Part shown: positions 43,024 through 43,224 of the stretch, piece by piece
Layout of the letters: every line of letters begins with the position of its first letter
Position numbering within the stretch: the first letter of the stretch is position 1
Assembly (NCBI GenBank): GCA_913777465.1
Contig: CAJYRQ010000109.1
Location: forward strand, 1-43,224
From: an uncultured Chryseobacterium sp.
GTDB taxonomy: Bacteria > Bacteroidota > Bacteroidia > Flavobacteriales > Weeksellaceae
Reading direction: 5' to 3'
Length of the DNA stretch: 43,224 nucleotides
Program-made: the position numbers and the translations under genes
The notes under the pieces: model-generated
Databases searched by the model: none
Told to the model about the DNA's origin: nothing
The model's input: only the letters and a program-made list of their open reading frames with translations

Positions 43024-43224
43024 ATAAACCGCCTATAAACCTCATAGGTTTTCAAAGCGTCTGAGGTTTAACCGAATATAAATCAGCATTTAATTTTAAG
43101 GTATTGTTAATTTAAAATACACAATTGATTATTAAGTTTTAAGAATAATAATTTTAATGAATTTTCCAGCATATACTGTTTTTTGGAATAGCATTTTGTC
43201 TTTCTTTTGAATCTTGCCAAATAA
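43024..43224. other. right-end non-coding region with an AAACCT palindrome
   Basis: AAACCT, CAT, AGGTTT (43036-43050) is a small hairpin, and GAGGTTTAACC follows. The last 150 bases are AT-rich, and I see no gene before the window ends. Confidence 0.5.

Noticed and set aside
1-43224. Prophage, integrative element or insertion sequence
   Set aside because: No integrase, transposase, phage structural gene or flanking direct repeat was seen. The genes look like core chromosomal families.

Overview
The window looks like chromosomal DNA of a Chryseobacterium-type flavobacterium (Bacteroidota, Weeksellaceae-like). The grounds are gene-family content, a type IX secretion (T9SS) sorting tail, many lipoprotein signals, and repeated matches to the Bacteroidota promoter -7 box (TAnnTTTG) close upstream of starts. 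The genus is inferred, not proven. Most of the window is core or housekeeping sequence. I see no transposase, integrase, phage module, tRNA or CRISPR array.

Layout. 1-45 is the 3' end of a 5S rRNA with its terminator, so the window begins at the end of an rRNA operon. 100-900 is non-coding and rich in repeats. 990-3608 is a VWA protein plus MoxR/chelatase-like ATPase pair. 4022-4219 encodes a lone six-cysteine peptide with a bacteriocin-like leader. 4304-5932 (-) is an acyl-CoA carboxylase carboxyltransferase subunit. 6086-6193 is a candidate small RNA. 6565-12251 runs from a DMT exporter through a PorV/PorQ-family outer-membrane protein and an unknown exported protein to a large ELWxxDGT-repeat protein with a T9SS tail. 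12431-15064 (-) holds uvrC and an exported unknown.

15198-18898 holds hutH, a DUF2059 protein and a subtilisin-like lipoprotein. 19264-20680 (-) holds a DODA-type dioxygenase and a YceI protein. 21123-24591 holds an S9 (DPP-IV-like) peptidase and a luciferase-like monooxygenase. 24629-29400 (-) is sbcD-sbcC plus a small membrane protein. 29557-30420 holds a VF530-type protein and a SlyD-like prolyl isomerase. 30882-34393 (-) holds a YchJ protein, a superinfection-immunity/SHOCT protein, an M3 dipeptidyl carboxypeptidase and an SPW-repeat protein. 34627-37848 holds a GIN-domain lipoprotein convergent with a KefG/KefC-like pair.

38171-39553 (-) encodes a MACPF (perforin-fold) lipoprotein with three C-terminal DUF5648-like repeats. 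39757-41583 (-) is a lemA-TPM-TPM operon. folA and a small TPR-like membrane protein follow on the plus strand.

Themes. Several genes concern the cell surface and secretion: the PorV-like protein with its neighbouring cargo, three peptidases exported or anchored to the envelope, and the MACPF lipoprotein. DNA repair is represented by UvrC and SbcCD. The intergenic DNA carries at least three repeat families: heptanucleotide tracts, GGAGGAGC palindromes, and an element of about 95-105 bp with conserved arms and a variable GC-rich core. The best candidates for something not well described are the MACPF lipoprotein, the Cys-rich peptide, the PorV-like/ELWxxDGT locus, the small RNA and the arm/core element.
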